From: Hyphomicrobiales bacterium
GTDB lineage: Bacteria; Pseudomonadota; Alphaproteobacteria; Rhizobiales; Xanthobacteraceae
Direction of reading: 5' to 3'
Assembly: GCA_026400425.1 (NCBI GenBank)
Contig: JAPLPC010000371.1
Span: 1-11,580, forward strand
Length of the DNA stretch: 11,580 nucleotides
A model generated the notes under the pieces. That model was not told the origin of the DNA, made no database searches, and saw only the letters and a program-made list of their open reading frames with translations. A program made the translations under genes and the position numbers. Shown here piece by piece: positions 5,442-11,451 of the stretch. Positions within the stretch are counted from its first letter, which is position 1. Every line of letters starts with the position of its first letter.

Positions 5442-6329
5442 CTATTCGGCCGCCGCTTGAAATGGTCCGAGCAGCCCGAGCGGAATTCCGATCAGCGCAT
5501 CCGCCAGAACCGTGAAGTCTTGGGCGATCTGCTCGAAGCGAGCCGTCCGTTCGCGTTTGCGCTCGTCCATGTAGATCGATCGGTTCAGCTCGATCTGGAC
5601 GGCGTGCAGGCCGCTGGCGGGATTGCCGTAATGTTCGGTGATGAAGCCGCCGGCATAGGGCTTGTTGCGGCCGATCGAATAGCCCAGCCGCTGATAGGTG
5701 TCTTCCACCGTATCGGTAAGCAGACCGGCGCAGCTGGTGCCATAGCGATCGCCGATCACCACGTCGGGCCGGCGCGGCTCTTCACGGGCGATACCGATGG
5801 ACGGCATCGAATGGCAATCGACCAGAATGGCCGTGCCGAAGGTCTGATAGGCTTTGTTGACCAGGCGGCGCAGAGCACGGTGATAGGGTTTGTACAGGCT
5901 CTCGATGCGGACGATGGCGTCGTCCACGTTGAGCCGCTCGCGATAGATCTCCTGACCGTCGCCGACGACCCGGGGAATGGTGCCGAGACCGCCGGCAACA
6001 CGCATCGATCTCGTATTGGCGAAGCTCGGAAGCCGACCTGCGAACATCCGGGGGTCGAGTTCGTAGGGCTCGCGATTGACGTCCACATAGGAGCGCGGAA
6101 AGTTCACCCGCATCACCGGGAAGCCGCGATCGGACAGGCTGCCGATCAGTTCGTCCATGAACGAGTCTTCGGAACGACGCAGCGCGGCGATGTCGATTCG
6201 CGACGCCGCGAGGAACTCGGCCGGGTAGACCGTGCCGGAATGGGGCGAGTTGAAAATGATCGGCGCCCGCCACCGGGACGGTTCGACGATTTCGAAAGGG
6301 GGCGACAGCTCACCGTCGGATTGGATCAT
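5442..6329 (-). CDS. N-formylglutamate amidohydrolase family protein
   Basis: Predicted metal-dependent hydrolase of the FGase family (PF05013), which releases formate and glutamate from N-formyl-L-glutamate, the last step of one histidine-degradation route. 295 aa, full length. Motifs include FNSPHSGTVYP at residues 26-36, the conserved VDVNRE at 82-87 followed by DPRMF (92-96), the metal-site DCHSMPS at 171-177, and the ITEHYGNP and ELNRS blocks near the C-terminus. No hut genes are adjacent, so it is an orphan copy whose true substrate may differ. It is divergent from cpdR; from memory this pairing recurs in Rhizobiales. Start ATG at 6329-6327; AGGG lies about 13 nt upstream, so the ribosome-binding site is weak and a later start cannot be excluded. 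Confidence 0.85.
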   Translation of the reverse strand: MIQSDGELSPPFEIVEPSRWRAPIIFNSPHSGTVYPAEFLAASRIDIAALRRSEDSFMDELIGSLSDRGFPVMRVNFPRSYVDVNREPYELDPRMFAGRLPSFANTRSMRVAGGLGTIPRVVGDGQEIYRERLNVDDAIVRIESLYKPYHRALRRLVNKAYQTFGTAILVDCHSMPSIGIAREEPRRPDVVIGDRYGTSCAGLLTDTVEDTYQRLGYSIGRNKPYAGGFITEHYGNPASGLHAVQIELNRSIYMDERKRERTARFEQIAQDFTVLADALIGIPLGLLGPFQAAAE

Positions 6330-6622
6330 CGTCGCGTTTCGTCCCTGCAGGCGAATTCTTGGACAGCAGTCTGGCAGAAAGCCAGCGATTTGCGAGGAGG
6401 CATTGTCGGGATCGTCGGGTGGTTACGCAATGGGGATGGCTCCGGCGTGCCAGTTTTGCCATCGGCGCCCGCAAAGACCTTCTGTTGCTCTGCAGCGCGT
6501 TCCGGCGCACCATCATGGCACAGTTATCCACACGGTCGCCGCGTAACCTTCACCTGAAATTTACCAACCGTCGGGCTTAGTAGGGTCAGGCATTCCTCAC
6601 TCGGGTTCAACGTCTCAACGCC
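6330..6622. other. Divergent intergenic region between the amidohydrolase and cpdR
   Basis: About 290 bp without a supported protein gene. It must hold the promoters of both flanking genes, but I could not place a clear -35/-10 pair for either. The distinct feature is a perfect DnaA box at 6524-6532. Open frames across this stretch show no family resemblance. Confidence 0.6.
6524..6532 (+). promoter_or_regulatory. Perfect DnaA box upstream of cpdR
   Basis: TTATCCACA, the consensus 9-mer bound by the replication initiator DnaA, lies 90 bp before the cpdR start. DnaA also acts as a transcription factor in alphaproteobacteria. Only one box is visible, so this is not an origin; a role in cpdR control is inference. 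Confidence 0.5.
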
Positions 6623-6982
6623 ATGCACAAGATCCTTCTCGCCGAAGACGATAACGACATGCGCCGGTTCCTGGTGAAGGCGCTGGAAAACGCCGGTTTC
6701 CAGGTGTCGCACCATGACAACGGGATGTCAGCCTATCAGCGGCTGCGCGAAGAGCCCTTCGAAATGCTCCTGACCGACATCGTGATGCCGGAAATGGACG
6801 GCATCGAGCTGGCCAGGCGCGCCAGTGAGCTCGATCCGGACATCAAGATCATGTTCATCACCGGTTTCGCCGCCGTGGCGCTGAATTCCGACTCCGAAGC
6901 GCCCAAGAACGCCAAGGTGCTGTCCAAGCCGGTGCACCTGCGTGAATTGGTCAGCGAAGTGAACAAGATGCTGGCGGCCTGA
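6623..6982 (+). CDS. cpdR: CpdR, single-domain response regulator controlling ClpXP proteolysis
   Basis: Stand-alone receiver protein of 119 aa. In Caulobacter, unphosphorylated CpdR brings substrates to ClpXP and drives degradation of CtrA, PdeA and others; phosphorylation through CckA-ChpT switches it off. The acidic pocket is present (Glu8-Asp9-Asp10), with phospho-acceptor Asp52 in LLTDIVMPEMDG, Thr80 in MFITGF and Lys102 in LSKPVHLREL. There is no output domain. The opening ILLAEDDNDMRRFL and the long block GIELARRASELDPDIKIMFI closely match alphaproteobacterial CpdR as I know it. The protein ends in Leu-Ala-Ala, a ClpX-like tail that may matter for its own turnover (inference). No good Shine-Dalgarno precedes the ATG. 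It is divergent from the N-formylglutamate amidohydrolase, with tRNA-Val downstream. Confidence 0.93.
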   Translation: MHKILLAEDDNDMRRFLVKALENAGFQVSHHDNGMSAYQRLREEPFEMLLTDIVMPEMDGIELARRASELDPDIKIMFITGFAAVALNSDSEAPKNAKVLSKPVHLRELVSEVNKMLAA

Positions 6983-7045
6983 GAAAATCGGTTTTTCTCA
7001 CGATCGGTCATAAATGACGCTCCGGCATCCTTGCCTCGCCGGAGC
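6981..7045 (+). terminator. Two stem-loops after cpdR
   Basis: The first, GAGAAAA / TTTTCTC (6981-6999), overlaps the stop codon and is AT-rich. The second, GCTCCGGC / GCCGGAGC (7019-7026 and 7038-7045), is an 8-bp perfect GC stem with an 11-nt loop. Neither has a good T-run after a GC stem, so termination may be inefficient or Rho-dependent. The loop of the second holds the -35 box of the tRNA promoter. Confidence 0.45.
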
Positions 7046-7059
7046 CGACCCGTTATAGA
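7031..7059 (+). promoter_or_regulatory. Promoter of tRNA-Val
   Basis: TTGCCT (7031-7036) and TATAGA (7054-7059) are spaced by exactly 17 bp, which puts the transcription start near 7066 and gives a leader of about 20 nt before the mature tRNA. This is the best housekeeping-type promoter in the window. Its -35 box lies in the loop of the second cpdR 3' hairpin. Confidence 0.7.
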
Positions 7060-7086
7060 CCGCCTACCCGTAACGACCGGTACTTA

Positions 7087-7161
7087 GGGCGCGTAGCTCA
7101 GCGGGAGAGCACTTCCTTGACATGGAAGGGGTCACAGGTTCGATCCCTGTCGCGCCCACCA
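7087..7161 (+). tRNA. tRNA-Val, anticodon GAC
   Basis: Complete cloverleaf of 75 nt. The acceptor arm is GGGCGCG (7087-7093) with CGCGCCC (7151-7157). The D arm is GCTC / GAGC. The anticodon stem CTTCC / GGAAG encloses loop TTGACAT, with anticodon GAC at 7119-7121. The T arm is ACAGG-TTCGATC-CCTGT. The discriminator is A7158 and the CCA end is encoded (7159-7161). It reads GUC and GUU valine codons. No integrase or att duplication is visible beside it. Confidence 0.98.
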
Positions 7162-7182
7162 TCTGCATAAGCGGATGGTTTT
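7158..7182 (+). terminator. Rho-independent terminator fused to the tRNA-Val 3' end
   Basis: ACCATCTGC (7158-7166), loop ATAA, GCGGATGGT (7171-7179), then TTTT (7179-7182). The stem of 9 pairs, one of them T-G, starts at the discriminator base, so the encoded CCA end forms part of the terminator stem. Confidence 0.75.
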
Positions 7183-7373
7183 GCTGAGATTATCCCCGTC
7201 CGCCGGGTCTCACACATCGACGTCCTCTGCTGGTTTCCAGGCAGTTCCAAAGTGTGGCATTCATGGCACCAGTACGAACGTCGCATGCGTTGCCGATCGC
7301 CGGATGCGATAAGGCATTTGCTTAATCGCAAACGCGTGATATCGCTTTGTCCAGTTCAAAGGGAAAACTCAAG

Positions 7374-7583
7374 ATGGCTATCGGCACAGTTAAGTGGTTC
7401 AACAGCACCAAGGGCTTCGGTTTCATCGCGCCAGAAGAAGGCGGCGCGGACGTGTTCGTTCACATCAGCGCAGTTGAACGCGCTGGCCTCGGAACGCTGA
7501 ACGAAAACCAGAAGATCAGCTACGAGATCGTTGCCGACCGCCGTTCGGGCAAGTCGTCGGCCGACAATCTCCGCGCGATGTAA
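7374..7583 (+). CDS. cspA: Cold-shock protein, CspA family
   Basis: Small single-domain nucleic-acid-binding protein of 69 aa (OB fold), an RNA chaperone that melts mRNA structure. RNP1 is KGFGFI at residues 13-18 and RNP2 VFVHI at 27-31; the opening MAIGTVKWFNSTKGFGFI is typical of alphaproteobacterial Csp. I chose the ATG at 7374 (AGGGA 9 nt upstream) over an in-frame ATG at 7347, which adds a non-conserved leader. The 191-bp gap after the tRNA terminator must hold its promoter and leader; I could not place the promoter with confidence. Whether it is cold-inducible or constitutive cannot be told. Confidence 0.95.
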   Translation: MAIGTVKWFNSTKGFGFIAPEEGGADVFVHISAVERAGLGTLNENQKISYEIVADRRSGKSSADNLRAM

Positions 7584-7597
7584 GCGACAAGCTTACA
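7579..7597 (+). other. Stem-loop spanning the cspA stop codon
   Basis: TGTAAGC (7579-7585) pairs perfectly with GCTTACA (7591-7597) around loop GACAA, so the TAA stop codon lies inside a 7-bp stem. It may affect mRNA decay. The structure is seen in the sequence; its function is inference. Confidence 0.4.
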
Positions 7598-7604
7598 ATC
7601 ATAC

Positions 7605-7658
7605 AAACGGCTGCACCGTTTTATGAAAGCCCGCCCTAACCGGCGGGTTTTTTCTTTT
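7605..7658 (+). terminator. Tandem terminators after cspA
   Basis: A first hairpin AAACGG / CCGTTT (7605-7621) runs into a T-rich tail. A second, CCCGCC (7630-7635) / GGCGGG (7642-7647), is followed by TTTTTTCTTTT (7648-7658), a strong intrinsic terminator. Together they insulate cspA from the downstream gene. Confidence 0.88.
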
Positions 7659-7683
7659 GTAGACCGTGGCCCCGCGACCGGCC

Positions 7684-7725
7684 TGCGGGATGGCTCAGGC
7701 GCATCGCTGGAGCCACCCTCCCGCA
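7684..7725. other. Extended imperfect hairpin in the cspA-peptidase gap
   Basis: The gap 7659-7899 (241 bp) holds no supported gene. Within it TGCGGG (7684-7689) pairs with CCCGCA (7720-7725), then TGGCTC (7691-7696) with GAGCCA (7710-7715), then GCG with CGC, separated by small internal loops. It could be part of a structured RNA or a processed 3' end. There is no clear promoter or T-run of its own. Confidence 0.35.
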
Positions 7726-7899
7726 TGGGAAGCGACGGGCCGCATCGCCTCGCTCAATCGGTCCGACCCGCTGTCCTTTCGCCGACGGTCGACTTTTCTC
7801 CCATGCGCAGGGGGATGGAGGCGCTGTTCCATTGTCGGTCGTTTTTGCAGGGCGAGTCGGCTATAGCTGTTCTGTCACAAAGGGTTCGACCAGAAGGCT

Positions 7900-8703
7900 A
7901 TGGCAACCAAGTCTCGACCCGTCATCGGCGTCATCGGCAACACTTACCGGATCGAGAACAGATTTTCGGTCCAGGCGGCCGGGGAAAACAATCTGCGCGC
8001 TGTCGCAGAGGTGGCCGGTGCGCTGCCCCTGATGTTTGCCGGCGCGCCTGATATCACCGATATCGGGGACGTCCTCGATATCGTCGATGGCGTCCTGCTC
8101 ACCGGTGCCCGCGCCAATGTCCATCCGACCCGGTTCGGCATGCCCCCCTGCGTGCGCCACGAGCCGTATGACAACGGACGCGACGAAGTCGCGCTCGCTT
8201 TGGTCGAGGCCTGCGTCGCGCGCGGCGTGCCGATCTTCGGCATTTGCCGCGGACTGCAGGAAATGAACGTGGCCTTCGGCGGCACCTTGCATCCGGAAAT
8301 TCGCGAACTGCCGGGCCGCATCAATCATCGCATGCCGCGTCTGGAGAATGGCGAGATCCATCCCGACCCGGCGGTGGTGTTCGCCGATCGTCATCAAGTA
8401 CGGCTGACCAGCAACGGGACTTTTGCCAGCCTGCTCCAGCGCGAGACCATCATGGTCAATTCGCTGCACGGGCAGGGCATCGAAATCCCCGGCGAGCGGG
8501 TGGTGATCGAGGGGATCGCCGAGGACGGAACTATCGAAGCCATTCGCATCGCGGATGCGCCCGGCTTCGCGCTCGGCGTCCAATGGCACGCCGAATACGA
8601 TCCACAGATCAATCCGATCAACCGGGCGCTGTTTCTGGCTTTCGGCGCGGCTGTCGCGGCGCAAAAGCGACGGCGCGAGGCGGGCATCGCAACGCCGGCC
8701 TGA
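7900..8703 (+). CDS. Gamma-glutamyl-gamma-aminobutyrate hydrolase family (peptidase C26, PuuD-like)
   Basis: Class-I glutamine-amidotransferase-like hydrolase of 267 aa. PuuD cleaves gamma-glutamyl-GABA to glutamate and GABA in putrescine breakdown. The catalytic triad is visible: Cys116 in FGICRGLQ (the nucleophile elbow), with His230 and Glu232 in GVQWHAEYD. Other family marks are DGVLLTGARANVHPTRF (63-79) and the conserved VNSLHGQGI (186-194). No puu genes surround it, so another gamma-glutamyl amide may be the substrate. The ribosome-binding site is weak: AGAAGG lies only 2 nt before the ATG at 7900, and AAAGGG is 15 nt away. The glt importer starts 226 bp downstream on the same strand. 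Confidence 0.87.
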   Translation: MATKSRPVIGVIGNTYRIENRFSVQAAGENNLRAVAEVAGALPLMFAGAPDITDIGDVLDIVDGVLLTGARANVHPTRFGMPPCVRHEPYDNGRDEVALALVEACVARGVPIFGICRGLQEMNVAFGGTLHPEIRELPGRINHRMPRLENGEIHPDPAVVFADRHQVRLTSNGTFASLLQRETIMVNSLHGQGIEIPGERVVIEGIAEDGTIEAIRIADAPGFALGVQWHAEYDPQINPINRALFLAFGAAVAAQKRRREAGIATPA

Positions 8704-8727
8704 CCTTCGTACAGCGTCGTCATTCTG

Positions 8728-8750
8728 CCGCGATACATCATTTGTAGCGG
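8728..8750 (+). other. Small hairpin after the peptidase C26 gene
   Basis: CCGC-GA-TACA (8728-8737), loop TCATT, TGTAGCGG (8743-8750): 8 pairs with a 2-nt bulge and no T-run. It is a possible 3' end of the hydrolase mRNA. I see nothing else definite in 8704-8837. Confidence 0.25.
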
Positions 8751-8837
8751 GCGGATCGCGCGAACAAACGACACGCTCGAACGTCTCCTCTCCACGCTCG
8801 CTTGGCCGATCCGTCGCGGTCGCAGGGCATTTGCGTT

Positions 8838-8853
8838 TGGCCCCGTTTGTGCA
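8838..8853 (+). promoter_or_regulatory. Possible sigma-54 (RpoN) promoter before gltI
   Basis: TGGC (8838-8841) and TGCA (8850-8853) have the exact -24/-12 spacing of sigma-54 promoters (consensus TGGCACG-N4-TTGCA), with mismatches at A, G and the first T. The start would fall near 8864, about 65 nt before gltI. Nitrogen control through RpoN/NtrC would suit an amino-acid importer, but I found no clear NtrC site upstream. Confidence 0.35.
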
Positions 8854-8929
8854 AGCATGAAGGGCGGACATGCGGCCGTGCTCGGCGGGAGCGCTGGCGA
8901 CGTGAGACCGAAATTTCAGGAGAGGGACA

Positions 8930-9853
8930 ATGAAACGATTTTTGCTATTGGGGCCAATGCTATTCGGGTCAGCGATCGCCGCGGCCTTCGTGACCCAGGC
9001 CGGTGCGCAGGAGCTGACCGGTACGCTCAAAAAGATCAAGGACACCGGCGCGATCACGATCGGCTTCCGCGATTCCTCGGTCCCGTTTTCCTATCTCGAT
9101 GACAACCAGAAGCCCGTCGGCTTCGCCATGGACATCTGCTACAAGATCGTCGAGGCCGTCAAAAAAGAGCTGAAGAACGACAAGATCGAAGTGAAGCTCA
9201 ATCCGGTCACCTCGGCGACGCGCATTCCATTGATTGCCAATGGCACCGTGGATCTCGAATGTGGCTCCACCACGAATAACGTGGACCGCCAGAAGCAGGT
9301 CGGGTTCACTAACACCCACTTCCTCACCGCCAGCCGCTTCGTGTCCAAGAAGAGCGCCAAGCTCGAAAAGATCGACGATCTCAAGGGCAAGACGGTGGTC
9401 TCGACCTCCGGCACCACGAATATCAAGCAGCTCAACGAAGCCAATGCAGCCCGCAATCTCGGCATCAATATCGTGCCGGCCAAGGACCATGCCGAGGCAT
9501 TCCTGATGGTCGAAACCGACCGTGCTGCGGCTTTCGTCATGGATGACATCCTGCTGGCTTCGCTCGCTGCCGGTGCCCGCGATCCCAATGCCTATGTGAT
9601 CTCGAAGGACGCTTTCTCGAAGCCGGAGCCATATGGAATCATGCTGCGCAAGGGCGACGACGCCTTCAAGAAGGTCGCCGACACGGCCACGGCCGAGCTC
9701 TACAAGAGCCCCGAGGGCGCCAAGCTGTATGACAAGTGGTTCATGCAGAAAATCCCGCCGAAGGGCCTGAATCTCAACGTCCCGATGGGCCCTGAGCAGA
9801 CCAAGGCCTTCGCCAAGCCGTCGGATTCGCCCGACCCCGACGCGTATCTGTAA
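8930..9853 (+). CDS. gltI: Glutamate/aspartate ABC transporter, periplasmic binding protein
   Basis: Periplasmic solute-binding protein (SBP family 3) of 307 aa that captures glutamate/aspartate for the GltJKL membrane complex. The signal peptide covers about residues 1-26 (MKRF, a hydrophobic core, then TQAGA), with cleavage near Ala26-Gln27. The mature part shows GTLKKIKDTGAITIGFRDSS (31-50), the binding-site block ECGSTTNNVDRQKQVGFTNT (110-129), and a second lobe with DDLKGKTVVSTSGTTN. These match E. coli GltI in type and length (302 aa). AGGAG (8918-8922) sits 7 nt before the ATG. It is the first gene of the glt operon, separated from gltJ by 153 bp with a strong stem-loop. Specificity within acidic or polar amino acids is inferred. 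Confidence 0.92.
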   Translation: MKRFLLLGPMLFGSAIAAAFVTQAGAQELTGTLKKIKDTGAITIGFRDSSVPFSYLDDNQKPVGFAMDICYKIVEAVKKELKNDKIEVKLNPVTSATRIPLIANGTVDLECGSTTNNVDRQKQVGFTNTHFLTASRFVSKKSAKLEKIDDLKGKTVVSTSGTTNIKQLNEANAARNLGINIVPAKDHAEAFLMVETDRAAAFVMDDILLASLAAGARDPNAYVISKDAFSKPEPYGIMLRKGDDAFKKVADTATAELYKSPEGAKLYDKWFMQKIPPKGLNLNVPMGPEQTKAFAKPSDSPDPDAYL

Positions 9854-9869
9854 GTAACGCGACCGAATT

Positions 9870-9899
9870 CGTCATGCGCGGGCTGTCCCGCGCATGACG
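9870..9899. repeat. Perfect intercistronic palindrome between gltI and gltJ
   Basis: CGTCATGCGCGGG (9870-9882), loop CTGT, CCCGCGCATGACG (9887-9899): 13 bp with no mismatch, 16 nt after the gltI stop. Similar CGTCATG...CATGACG palindromes are, from memory, a second dispersed repeat class in Bradyrhizobium-group genomes. In the mRNA it could protect the gltI message and/or partly terminate, so that binding protein exceeds permease. Confidence 0.85.
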
Positions 9900-10006
9900 T
9901 CTTTAGCTGGGACGGAAACGACCGGACGAGACCGCGAGGTGCGATGGCCCGGCCATTGCATGCGTTACGGATGAGGATGCCGCAAGGCAGCGCGTGGGGG
10001 TGACGT

Positions 10007-10738
10007 GTGAACTATAACTGGAACTGGGGAATCTTCTGGGATCAGACCCCGGATGCCGCCGGGACATACTTCACGTCACTGATGAGTGGACTGCAGGTCA
10101 CGGTGCTGCTTGCGCTCGTCGCGTGGGTGATCGCATTCATACTCGGCTCGGTGATCGGCATCATGCGGACATTGCCGTCGCGCTGGCCGGTGGCGATCGG
10201 CAATGCCTATATCGAACTGTTTCGCAACATCCCGCTGCTGGTGCAGCTGTTCATCTGGTTCTTCGTAGTGCCCGAACTGCTGCCGGGCGAGCTCGGCATC
10301 TGGGTCAAGCAGTTGCGCAATGGCCCCTTCATCGCCGCCATGCTGGGCATTGGCTTCTACATGTCGTCACGCGTCGCCGGGCAAGTCACCGCCGGCATCA
10401 ATGCGCTGCCCAAGGGGCAGCGGATGGCCGGCACCGCCATCGGCCTCACCACCTGGCAGACCTACCGCTATATCCTGCTGCCGCTGGCCTATCGCATCAT
10501 CTTCCCGCCGCTGACCTCGGAATTTCTGAACACGATCAAGAACACGGCGCCGGCGCTGACCATCGGCGTGCTCGAACTCACCGCGCAGGCGCGGTCGATG
10601 CAGGAATTCTCGTTTCAGGTGTTCGAGGCGTTTACGGCTGCGGCGGGCATGTATCTGCTGCTGAGCGCTGTCGTGACGATCGGCATGCGGCTGATCGAGA
10701 AACGGCTGGTCATCCCCGGCTTCAGCATGGGGAAATAA
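10007..10738 (+). CDS. gltJ: Glutamate/aspartate ABC transporter permease GltJ
   Basis: Inner-membrane subunit (HisM/GlnP family) of 243 aa, against 246 in E. coli. The N-terminus NWNWGIFWDQTP matches the E. coli NWNWGIF opening. Hydrophobic segments lie near residues 23-53, 75-92, 105-125 and 205-230. The cytoplasmic EAA loop that contacts the ATPase is at 141-159 (AGTAIGL to YRYILLP). YIELFRNIPLLVQ (68-80) and PPLTSEFLNTIKNTAP (167-182) are family signatures. The start is GTG at 10007, with a G-rich Shine-Dalgarno (9996-10001). It forms a heterodimer with GltK, whose gene starts 3 bp after this stop. Confidence 0.92.
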   Translation: MNYNWNWGIFWDQTPDAAGTYFTSLMSGLQVTVLLALVAWVIAFILGSVIGIMRTLPSRWPVAIGNAYIELFRNIPLLVQLFIWFFVVPELLPGELGIWVKQLRNGPFIAAMLGIGFYMSSRVAGQVTAGINALPKGQRMAGTAIGLTTWQTYRYILLPLAYRIIFPPLTSEFLNTIKNTAPALTIGVLELTAQARSMQEFSFQVFEAFTAAAGMYLLLSAVVTIGMRLIEKRLVIPGFSMGK

Positions 10739-10741
10739 GCG

Positions 10742-11434
10742 ATGTTCAGCACATTCGATTTCGACGTCATCTGGCGCAGTCTTCCCTACCTGTTCTATCA
10801 GGGCATGGTGTTCACGCTGACGCTCACGGTCATCGCGACCGTGTTCGGTCTGATCCTCGGCACGTTCATCGCCATGATGCGGCTGTCGTCGAATGCGGTG
10901 CTGTCCGGCATCGCTGCCAGCTACGTCAATCTGATGCGATCGCTGCCGCTGGTGCTGGTCATCTTCCTGTTCTATTTCCTCAGCCCCTATATCGGGCAAT
11001 GGATCATCGGCGCCGATCGGCCGGTGCAGGTCGGCGCCTATACCTCGACCATCATCACCTTCACGCTGTTCGAAGCCGCCTATTTCGCCGAGATCATGCG
11101 CGCAGGCATCCAGTCGGTGCCACGCGGACAAGTCTCCGCCGGCTATGCGATCGGCTTCAACTATCGTGAAGTGATGCGCTACGTCGTGTTGCCGCAGGCG
11201 TTCCGCAACATGTTGCCGGTGATCTTCACTCAGACCATCGTGCTGTTCCAGGACACATCGCTGGTCTACGTGCTGTCGATCACGGATTTTCTCGGTGCAG
11301 CCTCCAAGGTGGCGCAACGTGACGGCCGACTCACCGAAATGTATCTGTTCGCCGCCGTGGTTTATTTCGTGATCAGCTTCACAGCATCGTTCTTCGTGAA
11401 GCGCTTGCAGAAGCGCATCAGCATCATCCGCTAG
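10742..11434 (+). CDS. gltK: Glutamate/aspartate ABC transporter permease GltK
   Basis: Second membrane subunit of the importer, 230 aa, against 224 in E. coli. It shows YVNLMRSLPLVLV (61-73), the FEAAYFAEIMRAGIQSVPRG block (110-129), the EAA loop AGYAIGFNYREVMRYVVLP (133-151), and IVLFQDTSLVYVLS (166-179), which is nearly the same as in E. coli GltK. Membrane segments lie near residues 20-45, 63-85, 100-120 and 200-222. It is translationally close to gltJ (3-bp gap), and gltL follows after 17 bp. Confidence 0.93.
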   Translation: MFSTFDFDVIWRSLPYLFYQGMVFTLTLTVIATVFGLILGTFIAMMRLSSNAVLSGIAASYVNLMRSLPLVLVIFLFYFLSPYIGQWIIGADRPVQVGAYTSTIITFTLFEAAYFAEIMRAGIQSVPRGQVSAGYAIGFNYREVMRYVVLPQAFRNMLPVIFTQTIVLFQDTSLVYVLSITDFLGAASKVAQRDGRLTEMYLFAAVVYFVISFTASFFVKRLQKRISIIR

Positions 11435-11451
11435 CCAGTACGGTTGTCCCC

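Noticed and set aside
5457..6557. Plus-strand open frame of 366 codons
   Set aside because: It is antisense to the N-formylglutamate amidohydrolase, whose motifs are clear; the frame exists because of high GC.
6536..6575. CtrA-like half-sites (GTAACC, TTTACC) before cpdR
   Set aside because: They do not match TTAA-N7-TTAA well enough in spacing or bases to support a site.
7087..7161. tRNA-Val as an integration site of a mobile element
   Set aside because: No integrase, no repeated tRNA 3' end and no transposase is visible; flanking genes are ordinary core genes.
7098..7331. Minus-strand open frame of 77 codons ending RDRTCDPFHVKEVLSR
   Set aside because: Its C-terminus is the antisense translation of tRNA-Val; this peptide is a well-known false gene in databases.
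7861..9057. Minus-strand open frame of 398 codons
   Set aside because: Antisense to the peptidase C26 gene and the start of gltI; no family resemblance.
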